NCBI GenBank assembly: GCA_003117195.1
Contig: BDSI01000074.1
Span: forward strand, 269,913-333,912
Length of the DNA stretch: 64,000 nucleotides
From: Eudorina sp. 2006-703-Eu-15
Lineage: Eukaryota > Chlorophyta > Chlorophyceae > Chlamydomonadales > Volvocaceae
Reading direction: 5' to 3'
The translations under genes were made by a program, and so were the position numbers. Shown here piece after piece: positions 60,311 through 64,000 of the stretch. Below the pieces are notes generated by a model. The model did not search any database. It worked only from the letters and a program-made list of their open reading frames with translations, and was not told where the DNA came from. Position 1 is the first letter of the stretch, and the number at the start of each line of letters is the position of its first letter.

Positions 60311-62431
60311 TCCGTATCATATAGCGGCCTCCATGTCCGTATCTGTGGATCGGGTTGGTGTCCGTTCGGAGCCGCACACAGCTGTAGACCTGTAGTAGGT
60401 GGAGAGTCGGTGGCGATGCGGGCAAGCATCACATCCCGGCGTCCTCCACCTCGCACGTCACCCAGGGGGGGAGGGGCATGACGTGACACGTGATGCGGTG
60501 CGTATTCCCCCGCCGCATATGCCCCCATGGCGTGGTGGTCTTCATGGCCGGGGAACTGGGGAGGAGAGGAGCGCATTGCGCGTCGGCTGCAGCGGCGGGC
60601 ATGGTGAAGGAACGCCCGGCTGCGAGGTAGCCGTCAGCGGAGGGGCCAGCCAGCGAGTTGAGGGCCGGTGGTGGGCTCGGTCGGGTGGGGCGAGGGGTGG
60701 GTGCTCCGGGGCGGTGAGGAAGCCCGGACGTGTCGACAGTGCGTGCTTGCTTCAGGGGCCTCTCTGAACGGTCCCCTCGGGAGAAGTGCCTGGGTGGGTG
60801 CGACGCATGCGACCCCGGCGGAGGGTGTGTGCGATGGAGTTTGGGCGGCGAGCTGGGTGCGTGGTCATGCTTAGAGCCGGACCGGTAATCGCAGCCAGAC
60901 GGGCTTTAGAGGTCCTGACCGAGGCAGTCGTCAGCATGGAGGGTGGGGTGTTCAGACATCCGCCCATTGGAGGGGCGGATGTCTGAACATCCCACCCTCC
61001 ATCCGCCCATTGGAGGGGCGGATGTCTGAACATCCCACCCTCCATCCGCCCCTCCAGTTGGCGGACGGCAGCTGTACCACTGCACAAGCGGGTCCGTGGG
61101 CTTTTCTATTTATGTCAGTCTGGAAGCTGTACCGCTGAAGTCCGTACGGTAGCATGCAGTTCAGAAGGTATTTAGTTAGTTACTTGGTTTCATGGTGGGG
61201 GCTCTTCCCTGAGAGCCTCTAACCAGACCATGTAAGGACGTCTAAACGAGCCTAAGACCCACAGACCTGCAAGGTAATGCAGGACCTGCGCCAGCTATCT
61301 CGCGTGGCCTGTTCCTCTGCCAACTGCAGTTTTACTCGCGGCCTCTTGCAGTCTGGAGGACCTGTGCGTAACCGAGCGCTGCTGAGGGGACAGTAGGGTT
61401 TATACTTGCTGTCGCCTCGGCATATCATTGCAGTCCAGCAAAGGGCCGGGGCAAACTTGGTTGAGGGGGCTTCTCTGCTGTCGCTCGCCAATGACCCGTG
61501 GCTTCCACTTCTCCTCTCATTCCATCGGCACTTTCAGCATCCAATGAATGCATGCGGCAGCCTCAAGATGAACAGCTGAACAGGGTCGTCCTCCTCCTCC
61601 TGCAGCCCGCTGCAGCCGTAGAATTGGCGGCCAACCTTTCCGCGGAACAACCCACGCCGATACCCTGGTTCCTCTTACTGCAAGAGATCAGGGAACGCCG
61701 TTCGAGGGGCCTCAACGACTAAACAAGCACGACACAGCGCAATCATATGCGGACGCCGCCTGGACGCCCCCAGTACCCCAATGGCATGTTGCGGAGCGCT
61801 TGGTGTGCATCTCTTCGCGGGTCAAGCGCGGAGGGCGACACGACTCGACGGCCAACTACAATCAAGGCAGCCCACTGAAGTGCTGCGGGTCGTCGCGGGT
61901 ACGGGCGCTTGGTTAGTGGGGTACATAAGCAACGGGAGCTCGACGAAAGCCTGAGCGACCCAAGTGGATACGTACATCCATCACTTCTTGTCACGCGGGC
62001 CATCGTCCCAAGGCCCATTATCCTGCCGGTTCATCCTTGTTCAGCCGATGACCCGTGGACCTGCCATCAGCACTGGGATGCTGGTGATTCTGCCGTTTGC
62101 CTTTGAAAATTCATATGCGGGCTTCTTCCCATAAACAAAGTGCGCTAACGGAAAAGAGGCACGAAAGGCCATTAGCAAGCAGCACAATATCGACATACCA
62201 CAATAGCAAACATGTTAACCCATCGTGTTGAAGATGCGCAAATATAATTTTCAACATATGTATGATGCACTCCTTTTCATGTTGAAAGTAGAGGAATGAC
62301 CCGGAAAGGTTGAGGTTAGTTAGTTGACAGTTACTCGACTCCAGGGCGGCGGCATTGCGCCCTGTCCCCGGGAATTTACTCTGTGTGCGCAACCGACTTT
62401 CTCCCTCTTTGCCCACGAGCCTGTCGGGAAA
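60311..62431. other. Intergenic region upstream of RPL27A
   Basis: This holds a hairpin-forming tandem repeat (60936-61052) and, from about 62,100, AT-richer sequence that should be the RPL27A promoter and 5' UTR. A 74-codon plus frame at 61498-61722 has no support beyond being open. Confidence 0.4.
60936..61052. repeat. Palindromic 43-bp tandem repeat
   Basis: A 30-bp arm at 60936-60965 (ATGGAGGGTGGGGTGTTCAG then ACATCCGCCC) pairs with 60973-61002 around the 7-base loop ATTGGAG, with one mismatch. The downstream half is then repeated with a 43-bp period (CGCCC at 60961, 61004 and 61047). Each unit can therefore pair with the first arm. Confidence 0.92.
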
Positions 62432-64000
62432 ATGACCACCAGTAGGTTATTGCTACTTGCGCTTTAGATGCTTTTGGCCGCCGCCCACTTGCTTCTTTTC
62501 GGCGCTGACTGCTGGGCAGAATGTGTTTGATTGAGTTTAACTGATTGCATTAGAAGTTGTTCTACTATGACAGCAATATGTGGCCCAGGAGCCCTTTTAA
62601 AAGGCCTGCCGCCGGTTGTCTGCAGGGTTCAAGAAGAACCGGAAGAAGCGCGGGCACGTCAGCGCTGGCCATGGCCGCGTTGGCAAGCACCGGAAGCACC
62701 CAGGTGGTCGCGGTAATGCTGGTGGCCAGCACCACCACCGCATTATGATGGACAAGTACCATCCTGGCTTTTTCGGCAAGGTAAGCTCGGCTAATGCTCA
62801 GAGCATTGTGGAGCAGGCTTTGGATCTCATTATGTGGAAATGAGGACCGGACTGGAGCAGCAGTCAGCCGCCGACAAGTGAAGCTGCGGCGTAGTGTTTG
62901 GACTTCGTCCATACATACAGATGATGTTTGCAACTGTGGCCCTCGTGGTTATTGGCATGGCGAATCAAAGTATTGATTTTACTGGCTGGGTTTCGGGCAT
63001 CTCACATTCGAGGACCCGCACGTTGCCTGACGGCTTCGCGACGACTGCCTTCAGGTCGGTATGAGGCACTTCCATTACGCGCGGAACAAGTACCACTGCC
63101 CCATCATCAACCTGGACAAGCTGTGGACCCTGGTTGGCGAGGAGGTGCGCAGTGTGGCAGAGGGACCTCGTCAGCCTGCACACGCGGAGGGGATTCCATG
63201 TTACATCTCTTCGCAGCACATCACTGAGTGCACATGCGCTCTGCCGTTTGCCCATAAGTTGGGGCATAGGGAGCCTAGCCTGGGAACTGAGGGGACCAGG
63301 TCTGATGGTTCGCATCGACGCCTGGCGTTGGGTGGGTAGGTATCCGCGGTGTGTTGACTAAGAAACATGATTTCGCGCTCTTTTTGTGCCTGGTGGGTAG
63401 CGGGCCGTGCGAAGTTGGGTCGTCCTGCGTGTAGGAACGTGCAGTTCCCCGAAAAAACCAAGAGGCGCGATTGGCTGTGTTGTTACCGTAATGCGCTTCC
63501 GAACATCCATGCGGTCGCGCAGAGGGAGCATGAGTATACCCCGGGTGTTCCACCGCCATGAAGGGCGTGCATGGGGCGATGCACAGTTGTCGCAGCGCGC
63601 TCTTGAGAACTGGAGTGCGTCTGCGCGACAAAACCTTGTCGTGTGCTTAGAACGGGCGGTCATGGACGGCGCTGAGGGTGTGCTCTTGAGGGGAGCGTGC
63701 GCCAGCACACACACAACACGACGTCATTGGTCGTCTGGCGCGTGCAGCTGCATTCGCGGGAAATATCCCATCTGCCCCATCTGCGAATTATGGCATTGAA
63801 CAGCAACGACGGGTTCCTTCATACTCTGGTTGCTGCCTCCCCATCCCTGTCTCTGCCGCTCGTGCGTGCAGGCCCGCGAGCAGGCCGCCAAGGACAAGAG
63901 CTCTGCTGCCGTCATTGACGTGACGAAGTATGGCATCAGCAAGGTGCTGGGCAAGGGCCAGCTGCCGGAGCAGCCCGTTGTAGTGAAGGCCAAGTTCTTC
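62432..64000 (+). CDS. RPL27A: 60S ribosomal protein L27a (uL15), 3' end beyond the window
   Basis: This is a structural protein of the cytosolic large ribosomal subunit. Exon 1 is only 10 nt (62432-62441, ATG ACC ACC A) before a GTAGGT donor. Exons 62626-62780, 63055-63144 and 63872-64000 follow in phase. The joined start reads [20 protein letters not shown], then [20 protein letters not shown], the family's basic Gly-rich N-terminus. [40 protein letters not shown] and [19 protein letters not shown] also match eukaryotic L27a closely. About 128 of the usual ~145 residues are inside the window and the frame is open at its end. The short first exon is chosen because it restores the conserved N-terminus in the right phase. 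Confidence 0.95.

Noticed and set aside
61498..61722. 74-codon plus-strand frame upstream of RPL27A
   Set aside because: It is open and plausible at its C-terminus but has no family match or exon chain.
1..64000. tRNA, rRNA or other structured RNA genes
   Set aside because: No cloverleaf-like or rRNA-like sequence was recognised by eye; a covariance-model scan would be needed to exclude small RNAs.

Overview
This window is nuclear DNA of a eukaryotic green alga, most likely a chlorophyte of the volvocine group (Chlamydomonas, Gonium and Volvox relatives). The evidence is very high GC with GC-ending codons, genes split by many short GT-AG introns, long Ala/Gly/Gln/Ser low-complexity insertions inside conserved domains, (GT)n and G-rich minisatellites in introns, and a LINE whose 3' end carries TGTAA (the volvocine poly(A) signal) before a (CATT)n tail. 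The species cannot be fixed from the sequence. All gene models were built by eye, joining exons by reading phase, splice signals and family similarity.

Layout: (1) 0.4-5.3 kb, plus strand: a seven-exon Ala/Lys/Glu-rich coiled-coil-like protein of unknown function. (2) 5.3-9.1 kb: gene-poor. (3) 9.1-16.3 kb, minus strand: an ACR-type protein with four ACT domains (amino-acid sensing). (4) 16.3-19.4 kb: divergent intergenic region. (5) 19.4-29.5 kb, plus strand: a ten-exon PAS plus class III nucleotide cyclase of about 2440 residues with guanylyl-cyclase specificity residues. (6) 29.5-39.0 kb: gene-poor and repeat-bearing. It holds a 731-bp non-autonomous hAT element with an 8-bp target-site duplication, two very short LINE 3' ends, and a frameshifted gene of unknown family on the minus strand. 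(7) 39.0-49.35 kb, plus strand: an eight-exon protein of 2437 residues that matches the C-terminal part of SBP-box (SPL/CRR1) factors, but has no SBP zinc finger and has membrane segments at both ends. Its second intron carries a ~670-bp inverted repeat made of pieces of the unknown gene at 37 kb. (8) 52.7-55.0 kb, minus strand: a 461-residue, probably organelle-targeted protein of unknown function. (9) 55.8-58.9 kb, plus strand: an M50 (site-2-protease-like) membrane metalloprotease. (10) 59.4-60.3 kb: a 5'-truncated LINE with a 10-bp target-site duplication. (11) 62.4-64.0 kb, plus strand: the start of the gene for ribosomal protein L27a (uL15), running off the window.

The genes do not form a pathway. 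The ACR and cyclase genes diverge from one intergenic region, as do the organellar-protein and M50 genes. The strongest leads for something new are the intronic hairpin whose arms match a neighbouring locus (a candidate natural hairpin-siRNA source) and the SBP-less, membrane-anchored SPL-like protein hosting it.
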